Origin: JBCCFW01 sp039029535
Lineage (GTDB): Bacteria > Acidobacteriota > JBCCFW01
DNA: 64,000 bases
Reading direction: 5' to 3'
NCBI GenBank assembly: GCA_039029535.1
Contig: JBCCFW010000002.1
Coordinates: 62,001 to 126,000 of the forward strand
Shown here: piece by piece, positions 8,829 through 17,132 of the stretch
Layout: each line of letters begins with the position of its first letter
Position numbering within the stretch: the first letter of the stretch is position 1
Position numbers and translations under genes: made by a program
Notes under the pieces: model-generated
Databases searched by the model: none
The model's input: only the letters and a program-made list of their open reading frames with translations
Told to the model about the DNA's origin: nothing

Positions 8829-10232
8829 GTGACTCGCGACCGTGGTGACCTCGAGACGGAGGCGCTCCTCCAAGGTCTCTCGGACGATCTCCCCGAGGCC
8901 TTGCGGGAGCGCTTCGGGCGTCTGCGCTCGGAGATCCAGCGCCTGCGAGCGGTCGCCTACAACGAGCCGACGGGGCTGCCGAGCCACGTGACCATCCTCC
9001 CGCAGCTGCGGGAGCACCTCGACGCTCGACCCTCGATGGCGGTCTTTCTCCTGAGCCTGGAGAACCTCGCCGACATCGAGAAGGCCCTCGGTTGGCAGGC
9101 GGCCGACGACCTGCTCGGGCACTTCTCCAAGTGCCTCCGAGAGCTCATCGACGCGGAGATGGGGGAGGAGGTCCTGCTCGCCCAGGACGGTGTCGTCGGT
9201 GAGCAGCTCCTGGCCTTTCAGCCTCGCCGAAGCGACGCGGCCCCCGAGGACCTCGGTGAGCTCGAGCGGCTCGCCACGGTCCTGCGCGACGGTGTTGCCG
9301 AGCGGTTGCCGGCCGAGGCCGAGACCTGCGGTCTCCTGCCGCGAGTGGGGGCGGGCTACTCGGTCTTCTTCGGCCACCCCTTCCTGCGGCTCGAGCGGCT
9401 GGTGGGGCGGGCGATCGCCGAGGCGCGCTCCATGTTGGAGCACGAGGAAGAGAAGGCCCGGCTGCGTCGGAAGATGGAGCTGCGTCAGCTCATCGCCGAC
9501 CGGCACCTGCGGGTGGCCTACCAGCCCATCGTCGAGCTGGAGAACTTCTCGGTCATGGGGCACGAGGCCCTGTGTCGTGGACCGGAGGGCACGCACTTCG
9601 CCAACGCCGACGTGCTCTTCTCTTCGAGCCAGGAGCACGACCTCGCCTTCGAGCTCGACGAGATCTGTCGTGAGAAGGTGCTCGTCGAGCACCCGCACGT
9701 CGAGGCGGGTCGCACGCTCTTCCTCAACGTGCTGCCCGAGTCGATCATGGACGGTCGCATGGATCAGGGTCGGTTGGTCGAGCTCGTGGTCGGCGCGGGT
9801 CTGGCGCCCTCCGATGTCGTGCTCGAGATCGCCGAGCGGGGTCGCATCGCGTCGTACGACGACTTCCGACGTCGGCTCGATCCCCTGCGTGAGCACGGCT
9901 TCCGTCTCGCCGTCGACGACATCGGTCGGGGCTACTCGAGCCTGCGCGTGCTGCCCGAGGTCGAGCCCGACTACCTCAAGGTCGATGCCTCGCTCATCCA
10001 GGGCATCGATGCTCACCCTGCCAAGCAGGGCGTGCTCTCGACCATCGTGGACATGGGTGCCCGGCTCGATGCCGAGGTGATCGCCGAGGGCATCGAGCGT
10101 CCCGAGGAGCTGGAGCTCGTCGTCGACCAGGGCGTGCACCACGGGCAGGGGTACTACCTCATGACGCCCGGCCCGCGGATGACCGAGAACTTCCGGCCGC
10201 CTCCGGGCTTCCCACGACGTCCGCCGGCCTGA
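8829..10232 (+). CDS. EAL-domain cyclic-di-GMP phosphodiesterase with degenerate GGDEF domain
   Basis: 467 residues from a GTG at 8829. Residues 45-205 look like a GGDEF fold in which the signature is replaced by VGEQL, so no cyclase activity is expected. From about 215 an EAL domain follows with its catalytic set apparently complete: EAL at 246-248, Asn300 (FLNV), Glu333 (EIAE), Asp363-Asp364 (DDIGRGYSS), Lys384, Glu420 (AEGIE) and Gln440 (GQGYYL). Hydrolysis of c-di-GMP to pGpG is therefore plausible, with the GGDEF-like part acting as a sensor or GTP-binding regulator. No transmembrane segment is seen, so it is probably cytoplasmic. No obvious Shine-Dalgarno precedes the GTG, leaving the start uncertain by some codons. 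Confidence 0.85.
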   Translation: MTRDRGDLETEALLQGLSDDLPEALRERFGRLRSEIQRLRAVAYNEPTGLPSHVTILPQLREHLDARPSMAVFLLSLENLADIEKALGWQAADDLLGHFSKCLRELIDAEMGEEVLLAQDGVVGEQLLAFQPRRSDAAPEDLGELERLATVLRDGVAERLPAEAETCGLLPRVGAGYSVFFGHPFLRLERLVGRAIAEARSMLEHEEEKARLRRKMELRQLIADRHLRVAYQPIVELENFSVMGHEALCRGPEGTHFANADVLFSSSQEHDLAFELDEICREKVLVEHPHVEAGRTLFLNVLPESIMDGRMDQGRLVELVVGAGLAPSDVVLEIAERGRIASYDDFRRRLDPLREHGFRLAVDDIGRGYSSLRVLPEVEPDYLKVDASLIQGIDAHPAKQGVLSTIVDMGARLDAEVIAEGIERPEELELVVDQGVHHGQGYYLMTPGPRMTENFRPPPGFPRRPPA

Positions 10233-10239
10233 TTCGGGC

Positions 10240-11997
10240 TCACGGTTCCTCGGAGCCGCGTCCGCCGGGCTCGTCAGGTTCTTGCTCGGCGTCCGGCCCC
10301 GATGGGGACCAGTGCAGGTGCTGCTTGCCGAGCTCGCACGCGAGCGTCGTCATGGGTCCGCCACGCCCCCCTTCGAGCCGCGAGTACCAGACCCAGTCTT
10401 CGAGCTCGGCCCGCGTGCTACAGGCCTGGCACCAGAGCAGGCTGATGGTGGAGCCGATGGCGTGCGAGTCCTCGCGCCGGGCGATTTCAGCGACCCGCTC
10501 GAGGGCGTCGCGAACCTCCGAGTCGTCGAGGTCGGTCGAGGCCAGGAGAGACGTCTCGCCGCCGGAGTGACGGGTCCGCTCGAGACGACCGCCCTCCTCG
10601 CTCCAAAACAACGTGAGGTACTCGTGCTCCCTCGGTGCGAAGCAGAGGTCGTAGCCTCCCAGGTGAAGACCGCCGGTCGGGCTCTGGGCGAGCAGCTCGA
10701 GAGGATGGGGCGGAAGCGGACGCTCGGGATCGTCGAGATGTTGCTGGCGTCGCAACTCCCACTCGTCGGAGGGCCCGGCACTTCCGTGGATCTGGTGCCC
10801 CGACTCGTTGATCCGAAAGAGCCCGCCATCGGCACCTGACGCGAGGGCTCTCCGCTCGTTGAGCCAGGCGATCTCTTCCAGGGCTTCCTCGCCTCCATGC
10901 CGGCTGACCAGGAGCCAGTCGTCGAGGCTCTCGTCGAAGCGGTGCAGCTCGTCGCCAGCCAGGCCCCAGCGTCGACCGAAGCGGTCGTCGACGACGTGAC
11001 GCAGGCGGCGCGGAGGGGCTTCTTCGAGAAGGACGGGCGTGCCGTTGAAGACGAGCTGCTCGTCTTCGAAGACCTTCACTCGACCAGGGCTCAGGAACGT
11101 GTAGCGCTCGCCGCCTCGGTGTACGAAGGCGTCCCAGACGTGAACGCGTGGCCAGGGCACCCATTCGGTGAGGCCCTCCTCGTTCGGTGAGCTTCGGCTC
11201 GCGGAGAGGAATCGGGTGCCGCGGTCGGTCTCGAAGGCGACCTGTCGCGGGATCGAGCTTCCAGGCTTGATGACCACGAGGTGTCGGGTCCAGCTCTCGC
11301 CTGCATCGAGGGTCTGCCACGCCCACCGGCTGACCGACGGATGGAGCCAGGCCCGACGTCCGTCCAGCCGGACCATGCGGGAGGCGTTGTTGGGGTGGTC
11401 GAGCTCTCGCCAAGTGCGGCCTCCGTCCTCGGTGGCCAGGAGCCGGGACGGCTCCAGGCACCAGCCGTCCCGCTGGTCGACGAACTCGAGCTCGTGGCAG
11501 TCGAGCGCCGTGCCCTCGGTCAGGAGCTGCTCCCAGCTCACGCCTTGATCGTCGCTTCGCCAAAGCTGGTCGTGGTGCTGGACCCAAGTGTGAGGTCCGG
11601 CGTGCTCGATGAGTCCGCTGGTCAACGCGATGTCGTCGATGGGTCGCCAAGAGAGGCCTCCATCGTGCGAGACGACGGGACCGTCGCTATCGAGTGCCAA
11701 TCCGTAGTTGGGGGTGATCCACTCGAACGCCTGGGGTCTCCACGTCTCCTCCACGTGGCGCTTGGACCAGCTTCGACCTCCGTCGGTCGATACCAGGAAG
11801 CCCTGCTGGGTGACCAGCCAGAGCTCGTTGCCGGTCCGGCGAGCCAGGGGAGTGGCGGGTGCCTCGAGCTTCCGACGACCGGAGTCCACGATGGGGAGCT
11901 CGTCGCCAGCCCAGGAGGCGGTCACTGAACCGATGAGCAGTGAGAGACCGAGAGTGACGATCGAAGACCATCGCGCACGGACTGACGGTGTCGTCAC
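10240..11997 (-). CDS. Secreted Asp-box (BNR-like) repeat protein, array member A
   Basis: 585 residues starting at a GTG that overlaps the stop of member B (GTGA). A cleavable signal peptide ends near ASWAGDELP. The N-terminal half carries Asp-box motifs STDGGRSW, SHDGGLSW, SDDQGVSW and TEDGGRTW plus a weaker TLDAGESW, indicating a WD40-like or sortilin/Ycf48-type beta-propeller. The second half has the family block VVDDRFGRRWGLAGDELHRFD, then LPPHPLELLA, a WSEEGGRLE strand and a terminal LACELGKQHLHW. The function of this family is unknown to me; related propellers bind proteins or glycans. It is the last gene of the six-gene run and converges on the EAL gene with 7 nt between stops. The acidic tail (PDAEQEPDEPGG) is probably disordered. 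Confidence 0.8.
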   Translation of the reverse strand: MTTPSVRARWSSIVTLGLSLLIGSVTASWAGDELPIVDSGRRKLEAPATPLARRTGNELWLVTQQGFLVSTDGGRSWSKRHVEETWRPQAFEWITPNYGLALDSDGPVVSHDGGLSWRPIDDIALTSGLIEHAGPHTWVQHHDQLWRSDDQGVSWEQLLTEGTALDCHELEFVDQRDGWCLEPSRLLATEDGGRTWRELDHPNNASRMVRLDGRRAWLHPSVSRWAWQTLDAGESWTRHLVVIKPGSSIPRQVAFETDRGTRFLSASRSSPNEEGLTEWVPWPRVHVWDAFVHRGGERYTFLSPGRVKVFEDEQLVFNGTPVLLEEAPPRRLRHVVDDRFGRRWGLAGDELHRFDESLDDWLLVSRHGGEEALEEIAWLNERRALASGADGGLFRINESGHQIHGSAGPSDEWELRRQQHLDDPERPLPPHPLELLAQSPTGGLHLGGYDLCFAPREHEYLTLFWSEEGGRLERTRHSGGETSLLASTDLDDSEVRDALERVAEIARREDSHAIGSTISLLWCQACSTRAELEDWVWYSRLEGGRGGPMTTLACELGKQHLHWSPSGPDAEQEPDEPGGRGSEEP

Positions 11998-13856
11998 GGC
12001 GCCTCCACGAGCTGGCTCGAGCTGAGCAGGGCAGGGTCCAGCTCGATCCCGAGATCGTTGAACCGGACCGAGACCGATTCCCCAGAGTCGAACACGCAGT
12101 TCGTGATCCGCTTCGTCTGGAGCGGAGTCTCCTCGTAGCCCGGGTCGACGCTGGGCCAGGCCAGGTGCGTGCGGCCCATCGCGCAGCCGATGAGCGTCAG
12201 CGGGTGGCCCTCGTGGCAGGCGTGGAATTCGAGGGGGAGCGCGCGAGCGCCGAGCTTGCCGCGCGTGTCGACCTGCCCGCCGTCGGAGTCGGGCGTCGTC
12301 CAGGCGAGCAGCGGGCCGACTCGACCGGGATCGTCCGCGTCTTCGGCGCGAGCCAACAGGGCGATGCGATCGAGCCAGTGCCGGACGGAGTCAGGTCGGA
12401 GAGCGACCTGCTCGCTCTCGATGCCCGACAGGTCCGGGCGTGCCTCGAGCGTGCCTCCCTTCTCGTCCCAGGTGAGGACGAGGCGATGCTGGAGACTGCG
12501 ACAGCGCGTGCTGCCGAGGTCGTGGATCTCGAGACGACCCTCGGGCTGGCGGGCGAGAAGCTCGAGAGGGTGAGGCGGGAGCGCGTGCCCTGGACTCTCC
12601 AGGTGGAGCTGACGGTGGAGCTTCCAGCGATCGAGCACCGGCTGCTTGCTGAGCTCGAAGCTCCGCCCGCTGCTCGTGCACGAGTGCACGCCGCCACGGG
12701 CACCGAGGGCGAGGCCGTGCACCTCGGTCAACCAGGCCAGCTCCTCGAAGGGCTCGACCTCTTCATCCTCACCCTGGAGCCAGTCGACGACGAGCCACTC
12801 GCCCAGGCTTTCGTCGAACAGCAACAGGTCTTCCTTCGCGAAGCCCCATGAGCGACCGAAGCGATCGTCGAGCCGGCGGTCGAGCGCGACGAGGGACTCG
12901 TCCTCCACGATGCTCGGCGTGCCACGGAACACCACGTGCTCGCCGTCACGGATCTCGACCTGCTCGTCGCCGATGAGGGTGACCATGCCCTTGCCAGAGT
13001 GGACGACGTCGATGCGTGGCGGGAGTGGCACGACCGAGGACGCTCCCTCCGCGCCCTCGATCAGCTCGGTCACCAGGAGCTCGCGAACACCCCGTCCGGT
13101 GGTGTAGGTCTTCAGCCTCGCCTGACGTTCCGATGGTGGCGGAAGGTGCCCTCGCATCTTCCAAGAGCGTCCGCCGTCGGTGGTCTCCCAGCACGAAACG
13201 TGTTCGTAGTCCGGGCTGTCGTAAATCCAAGCTCGTTCGGCATCGAGACGGACGAGCCGTTCGCCCGGAGCGTGGTCGTTGCGGTGAGACCAAGTGCGGC
13301 CGGCGTCCTCGGTGACGAGCAGGTCGAAGTAGCTGAGGCACCAGCCGTCGTGCTCGTCGAGGAAGACGAGGGCCTCGCAGTCCAGCTCCGCGTCGTCGGC
13401 CAACACCGACTCCCAGCTTCGGCCATCGTCGTCGGTGTAGGCCAGCTCGTCCGTCTCGTGGACCCACGTGCGATGGCCGGCCCAGGTCACGAGCTCGCTG
13501 CCCCAGTGCGGGCTGCGCGACCAGGTGTGGCCACCGTCGCGGGTCACCCAGGTGGGTCCCGAGTAGTTGCCGGCGACACCGAAGTTGGGCGTGGGCCAGG
13601 CGAGGGTCCAGGCATCGTCGAGCCGGTCCTCGTGGTGCTCGGTCCACGTGCGCCCGGCGTCGTGGGAGACATGCACGTCACAGCCGTCGACCAACCAGAT
13701 CTCGTCGGCCGTGCGATGGGACAACGACTCCACGCCGCAGTGTTGGAGCTCCTTCCGCCCGATGTCGACGACGGGAAGCTCGGACTCGGCCCGTGACCAC
13801 TGAACCGAGCCGAGAACCAGAAACAAGCAGGCAAGGCTCGAGCGCACGAAGAGCAA
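11994..13856 (-). CDS. Secreted Asp-box repeat protein, array member B
   Basis: 620 residues from a TTG at 13856 with GGAGG 4 nt upstream; a GTG three codons further in is an alternative. The signal peptide ends near the family's mature N-terminus (ESELPVVDIGRKEL). Asp-boxes are SHDAGRTW, TRDGGHTW, TDDDGRSW, TEDAGRTW and TTDGGRSW. The middle block LDDRFGRSWGFAKEDLLLFDE and the C-terminal LPPHPLELLA, WDEKGGTLE and VRHWLDRIALLAR segments match the paralogues. The end has ACHEGHPL followed by CAMGRTHLAW, a Cys/His-containing block shared across the array. A 4-nt overlap couples it to member A. The role is unknown beyond an exported propeller. Confidence 0.8.
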   Translation of the reverse strand: MLFVRSSLACLFLVLGSVQWSRAESELPVVDIGRKELQHCGVESLSHRTADEIWLVDGCDVHVSHDAGRTWTEHHEDRLDDAWTLAWPTPNFGVAGNYSGPTWVTRDGGHTWSRSPHWGSELVTWAGHRTWVHETDELAYTDDDGRSWESVLADDAELDCEALVFLDEHDGWCLSYFDLLVTEDAGRTWSHRNDHAPGERLVRLDAERAWIYDSPDYEHVSCWETTDGGRSWKMRGHLPPPSERQARLKTYTTGRGVRELLVTELIEGAEGASSVVPLPPRIDVVHSGKGMVTLIGDEQVEIRDGEHVVFRGTPSIVEDESLVALDRRLDDRFGRSWGFAKEDLLLFDESLGEWLVVDWLQGEDEEVEPFEELAWLTEVHGLALGARGGVHSCTSSGRSFELSKQPVLDRWKLHRQLHLESPGHALPPHPLELLARQPEGRLEIHDLGSTRCRSLQHRLVLTWDEKGGTLEARPDLSGIESEQVALRPDSVRHWLDRIALLARAEDADDPGRVGPLLAWTTPDSDGGQVDTRGKLGARALPLEFHACHEGHPLTLIGCAMGRTHLAWPSVDPGYEETPLQTKRITNCVFDSGESVSVRFNDLGIELDPALLSSSQLVEAP

Positions 13857-13968
13857 GGGACCTCCACGACCGGCGAGCTGCGACGCGAGGAAGAGAGCGA
13901 CTCAGCCAGTCGCGATTGTCATCGCTCGAGAGGGTCGCCCTGGCCAGCGAGGAAGAGGGCCGACGAGC

Positions 13969-14970
13969 TCACGGTCGAGAGGGGTACTCGAAGTCTTCGA
14001 ATCCCTCTTCGCTGAGGAAGTGGGACCACGGATGGTCGTAGACCAGCTCGATGTCCGGGTAGACGATGCGATCAGGAACAACGGGTTGCGGTGGTAGGTG
14101 AGCTCGGGCCAGGTCGCAGGCAAGCTGTCGGAGCGGGTGTTGATGATCGCAGCCGGCCGCGTGCTCGGAGGCGAGCAACAGGAAGTCACGCCAGCCCAGC
14201 CCGATGGAGAGGTCGTGGGACTCCGAGCGTTCGAGGGTCAGCTCCGGGTCGTCCGGGCCCCTCGGCATTGTTCGGACGGTGGTGACGAGTCTCTCGAGCC
14301 AGAGTCGCACCGTCGCTGGCTCGAGTGCCACGGACTCCTCGCCCTGGGAGCTCGTGGCTTCGAGGCGACCTCCGACCTCGTCCCAACTCAGGGCGAAGCC
14401 GTGGTAGTCCACGCAGGGAACGCGGAGGTCGATCTCCACGCTGCCGTCGTCCTGACTGGCCAAGCGTTCGAGCGGGTGAGGCAGGAGGGGGCGGTCGGGC
14501 TCGAGCAGGTGCACGAGACGCAAGAGCTCCCAACGCTGGAGCTCGGTCCCGCGGGTTCGCAGCCAGGTCCGACCGCTGTTCTGAGTCTCGTACAGGTTGC
14601 CCCGGATGCCGAGTGCGAGACCTCGCTCCGCGGTGACCCAGGCGAGCTCGACGAAGGCCTCGCCGACACCGCACTCGACCTCGGGGTCCTTGGGGCAGGG
14701 ACCGGGCCCCCACAGCCAGCCGACGGCGAGCCACTCGTCGGTGGTCGCTTCATGCTGGAGGAGACGGGCGTCGTGAAAGGTCCAACGGCGACCGTAGCGA
14801 TCCTCGATGACCGGAGTGAGCGAACGGTCCGCATGAGCGGGGGGCTGGTCGACGGCGGACGGTGCCTCGTCGACGTCGGTCAGCGTGAGGCTCACGACCA
14901 GGGAGACTCCGACGAGGATGACCAGGGGCATCGCGGAGAGTCGAGCCGTGGAGGAGAGTGACGTCGTCAT
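13969..14970 (-). CDS. Short array member C: signal anchor fused directly to the family C-terminal domain
   Basis: 333 residues from an ATG at 14970. An N-terminal hydrophobic segment (MPLVILVGVSLVVSLTLT) is followed after a short linker by the family's middle block in the form IEDRYGRRWTFHDARLLQHE. One residual Asp-box-like TQNSGRTW remains, then LPHPLERLA, WDEVGGRLE and VRLWLERLVTTVR. The Cys/His block CDHQHPLRQLACDLARAHLPP closes the conserved part, with an acidic-aromatic tail. The whole five-box N-terminal propeller found in its neighbours is missing, yet an export signal is still present and the frame is clean. This looks like a domain-deleted but maintained paralogue, and it delimits the C-terminal half as an independent domain. 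It sits 57 nt after D and 112 nt before B. Confidence 0.75.
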   Translation of the reverse strand: MTTSLSSTARLSAMPLVILVGVSLVVSLTLTDVDEAPSAVDQPPAHADRSLTPVIEDRYGRRWTFHDARLLQHEATTDEWLAVGWLWGPGPCPKDPEVECGVGEAFVELAWVTAERGLALGIRGNLYETQNSGRTWLRTRGTELQRWELLRLVHLLEPDRPLLPHPLERLASQDDGSVEIDLRVPCVDYHGFALSWDEVGGRLEATSSQGEESVALEPATVRLWLERLVTTVRTMPRGPDDPELTLERSESHDLSIGLGWRDFLLLASEHAAGCDHQHPLRQLACDLARAHLPPQPVVPDRIVYPDIELVYDHPWSHFLSEEGFEDFEYPSRP

Positions 14971-15027
14971 TCGATCTCATTGGCGTTCGCCGAGCTCGGT
15001 GGCTGCGGCCAGCTCGAGAGTAACCCA

Positions 15028-16959
15028 TCACCGGAATGACCAATCGAGGTGGGCCTGTCCGAGTCGGCAGACGACCTCCTCGGCGAGGGCGTGCGCGACA
15101 TCGTTCGAGGAGCCCTGGTCGGGATTGCAGGACAGTCGCAAGTGGGCGCGCTCGTTCGCCACTCGCCAGCTCAGCTCGATCACGACGTCGGTCGCCCGTG
15201 GGTCGGGCACGTGACTCTCCACGGCATCCGCGAGCCGACGGACCCAGCCCTGCACTGCCTTGCTGGGGAGGGGGACGGTGGTCAGGCGGCGAGGGCTGCG
15301 CGGTCGCTTCGAGAATGCTCGTCGACCGCGTGGATCCGAGCTGAGGTAGATGCGAGCCGGTCGTTCGTCACAGCCGGCCGGGTCGTGCCGCTCGATGGAC
15401 AAGAGCCTCTTCGGCAAGCGAGGCGCGGACGGTCGCTTCCAGTGCACGTTTCCACCAAGGCGTCCCCACGTGAGACGGAGAGTCGTGGGGCGCTCGTGGC
15501 ACGCCGTCGGCTCGTGCAGCACGATGGTCAGGGCCCCCTCCGCTTGGTCGGCGAGATCGTCGAGGGGATGAGAGGGCTCCTCGGCGCTGCGCCCCTGACG
15601 ATGGAGACGACGCGCCAGCTCGCGACCGTGCAGGACGGGCTGATCGCTTCGACGCCAGCTTTGCCCCTGGTGAGTCCCGACGAGGATCTCGCCGTCGTCG
15701 CCCCGACCGTAGGCGAGGTCTTCGTCGACGAAGGCGAGCGCCACGATCCGAGGGCGGTCGAAGAAGCGGCTCGGCATCTCGGCGACCCACTCCCCGTCGT
15801 CGCGACCCTCGTCGAGACGCAGCAGCGCGGTCCCCGCGAGGCCCCAAGTCCGTCCGAGGTCATCCTCGACCACGTCGGTCACGTCGCTTCGCTCGTGGTC
15901 GAAGAGCCCTCGTGGCGGTCCGACGAAGATCAGCTCGCCGTCTTCGTAGAGACGCAGCTCGCGATCCTGCATGGCGGTGTAGCGCTGCCCGCCCCGGTGG
16001 ACGAGGGGAAGCTCGAGCGGCCACGCGGTGGCGACCGGCGACCTCCCGTCGTCACGTTGGAGGAAGTGAAGGTCGAGCTCGTGCTGCCCGCGGTCGGTGG
16101 GGAACGAGAGACGGTGCGGGAATTGGATCCCAGGCTCGACGACGAGATCGAAGGGTTGCCAGGTCCGACCATCGTCGAAGCTCTCCCAGCCGCGAGGGCG
16201 ACCGTGCCAGGCGCCGCGACGGGCGGGGACCTTCCAGGTGCGATGAGCGTCGAGACGGATCAGGTGAGGGTGCGAGTCGTCGTCCAGAGGCAGGGGCAAC
16301 AGGCACCAGCTCGCGCCGCCGTCGCGGGTGGCCCAGGCTTCGTTGCTCGTGAGGCACCAGCCGTCGTCTTCATCGATGAAGTGAAGCGACCGGCAGGTCT
16401 CGAACGGGCGGGGACCGGGTCGTGGGAAGTGCTCCCAGCTTCGTCCCTGGTCGCTGCTGCGCCAGAGACCGAAGTGACCGAGGAGGAACACCCGCGAGCC
16501 ACCGAGCGCGAGGACGAAGTACCGGCTCTCGGCATCACCACCCGGCCGGATGCCCGGCGCCACGTGCCAGCTCGCTCCACCATCGCGGGTGACGAGCACG
16601 CCCTGGAGGTCGTCGACGATCAGCCCGAAGTGAGGCGTGGGCCAGCGGATTTCTCGCGGGCGCAGGAGCTGCGGAACGTTCCGCGTCGTCCAGCTTCGCC
16701 CGGCGTCCTCGGAGACGAGGATGCGCGTGCAGCTGTCGTGCATCCAGAGCTCGTCGTCGGCCCGATGGACGGGTGTCGAGGCTTCGCACCGACCGCCGAA
16801 GGAGCAGAGGTCGATGTATCGGCCATCGAAACCGGCGGGGGGCAGACCGGCGTCGATCCAGTGGGGCTCGGGCTCGGCGAGGGTCAGCGGGGCGAGGAGG
16901 AGGACGCCTCCGGCGAGGATGAGCCAGCGATGGCGGCGGTGCTCGAGAGCTGAGCGCAT
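15028..16959 (-). CDS. Secreted Asp-box repeat protein, array member D
   Basis: 643 residues from an ATG at 16959, the longest of the array. The signal peptide is WLILAGGVLLLAPLTLA. Asp-boxes are SEDAGRSW, TRDGGASW, SSDQGRSW, TRDGGASW and SFDDGRTW. The middle block reads VEDDLGRTWGLAGTALLRLDE. In the C-terminal half the segment HEPTACHERPTTLRLTW is followed about 40 residues later by a second similar unit, RHDPAGCDERPARIYLSS, each trailed by a basic Pro-rich stretch. This suggests an internal duplication not seen in the neighbours. The end has CRLGQAHLDW, matching the family C-terminus. Function unknown. It follows member E after a 173-nt gap that could hold a promoter. Confidence 0.8.
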   Translation of the reverse strand: MRSALEHRRHRWLILAGGVLLLAPLTLAEPEPHWIDAGLPPAGFDGRYIDLCSFGGRCEASTPVHRADDELWMHDSCTRILVSEDAGRSWTTRNVPQLLRPREIRWPTPHFGLIVDDLQGVLVTRDGGASWHVAPGIRPGGDAESRYFVLALGGSRVFLLGHFGLWRSSDQGRSWEHFPRPGPRPFETCRSLHFIDEDDGWCLTSNEAWATRDGGASWCLLPLPLDDDSHPHLIRLDAHRTWKVPARRGAWHGRPRGWESFDDGRTWQPFDLVVEPGIQFPHRLSFPTDRGQHELDLHFLQRDDGRSPVATAWPLELPLVHRGGQRYTAMQDRELRLYEDGELIFVGPPRGLFDHERSDVTDVVEDDLGRTWGLAGTALLRLDEGRDDGEWVAEMPSRFFDRPRIVALAFVDEDLAYGRGDDGEILVGTHQGQSWRRSDQPVLHGRELARRLHRQGRSAEEPSHPLDDLADQAEGALTIVLHEPTACHERPTTLRLTWGRLGGNVHWKRPSAPRLPKRLLSIERHDPAGCDERPARIYLSSDPRGRRAFSKRPRSPRRLTTVPLPSKAVQGWVRRLADAVESHVPDPRATDVVIELSWRVANERAHLRLSCNPDQGSSNDVAHALAEEVVCRLGQAHLDWSFR

Positions 16960-17132
16960 GAGCCCCCCTGGCCGGGCGTGCTATCCGACTCGGACGGTGG
17001 GGGACCGATGACGAGAGCATCGCTCACGGGAAGCACGAGGGCCAGTCGAACGACGGCTCGACCGTTCAGCACGCTGGGCCGTGCAGGCTCTCCGAGTCGG
17101 CCTGCGTGGATCCAGCCCCGGCGGGTCACGAC

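Noticed and set aside
13990..14012. A TTCGAATCC match reminiscent of a tRNA T-arm
   Set aside because: It lies inside the coding sequence of array member C, and no acceptor or anticodon stem surrounds it; no tRNA gene was found in the window.
15049..16953. A 634-codon open frame on the plus strand opposite array member D (and similar ones at 3236-4790, 5820-7700, 40141-41688, 45190-47112)
   Set aside because: High GC makes long antisense frames common. These translate to repetitive Val/Glu/Gly/Arg-rich sequence with no motifs, while the opposite strand has recognisable domains.
16884..17129. Possible 81-residue gene in the gap between array members E and D
   Set aside because: Runs into the start of member D in another frame, has no Shine-Dalgarno and low-complexity composition. 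The gap more likely holds regulatory sequence.
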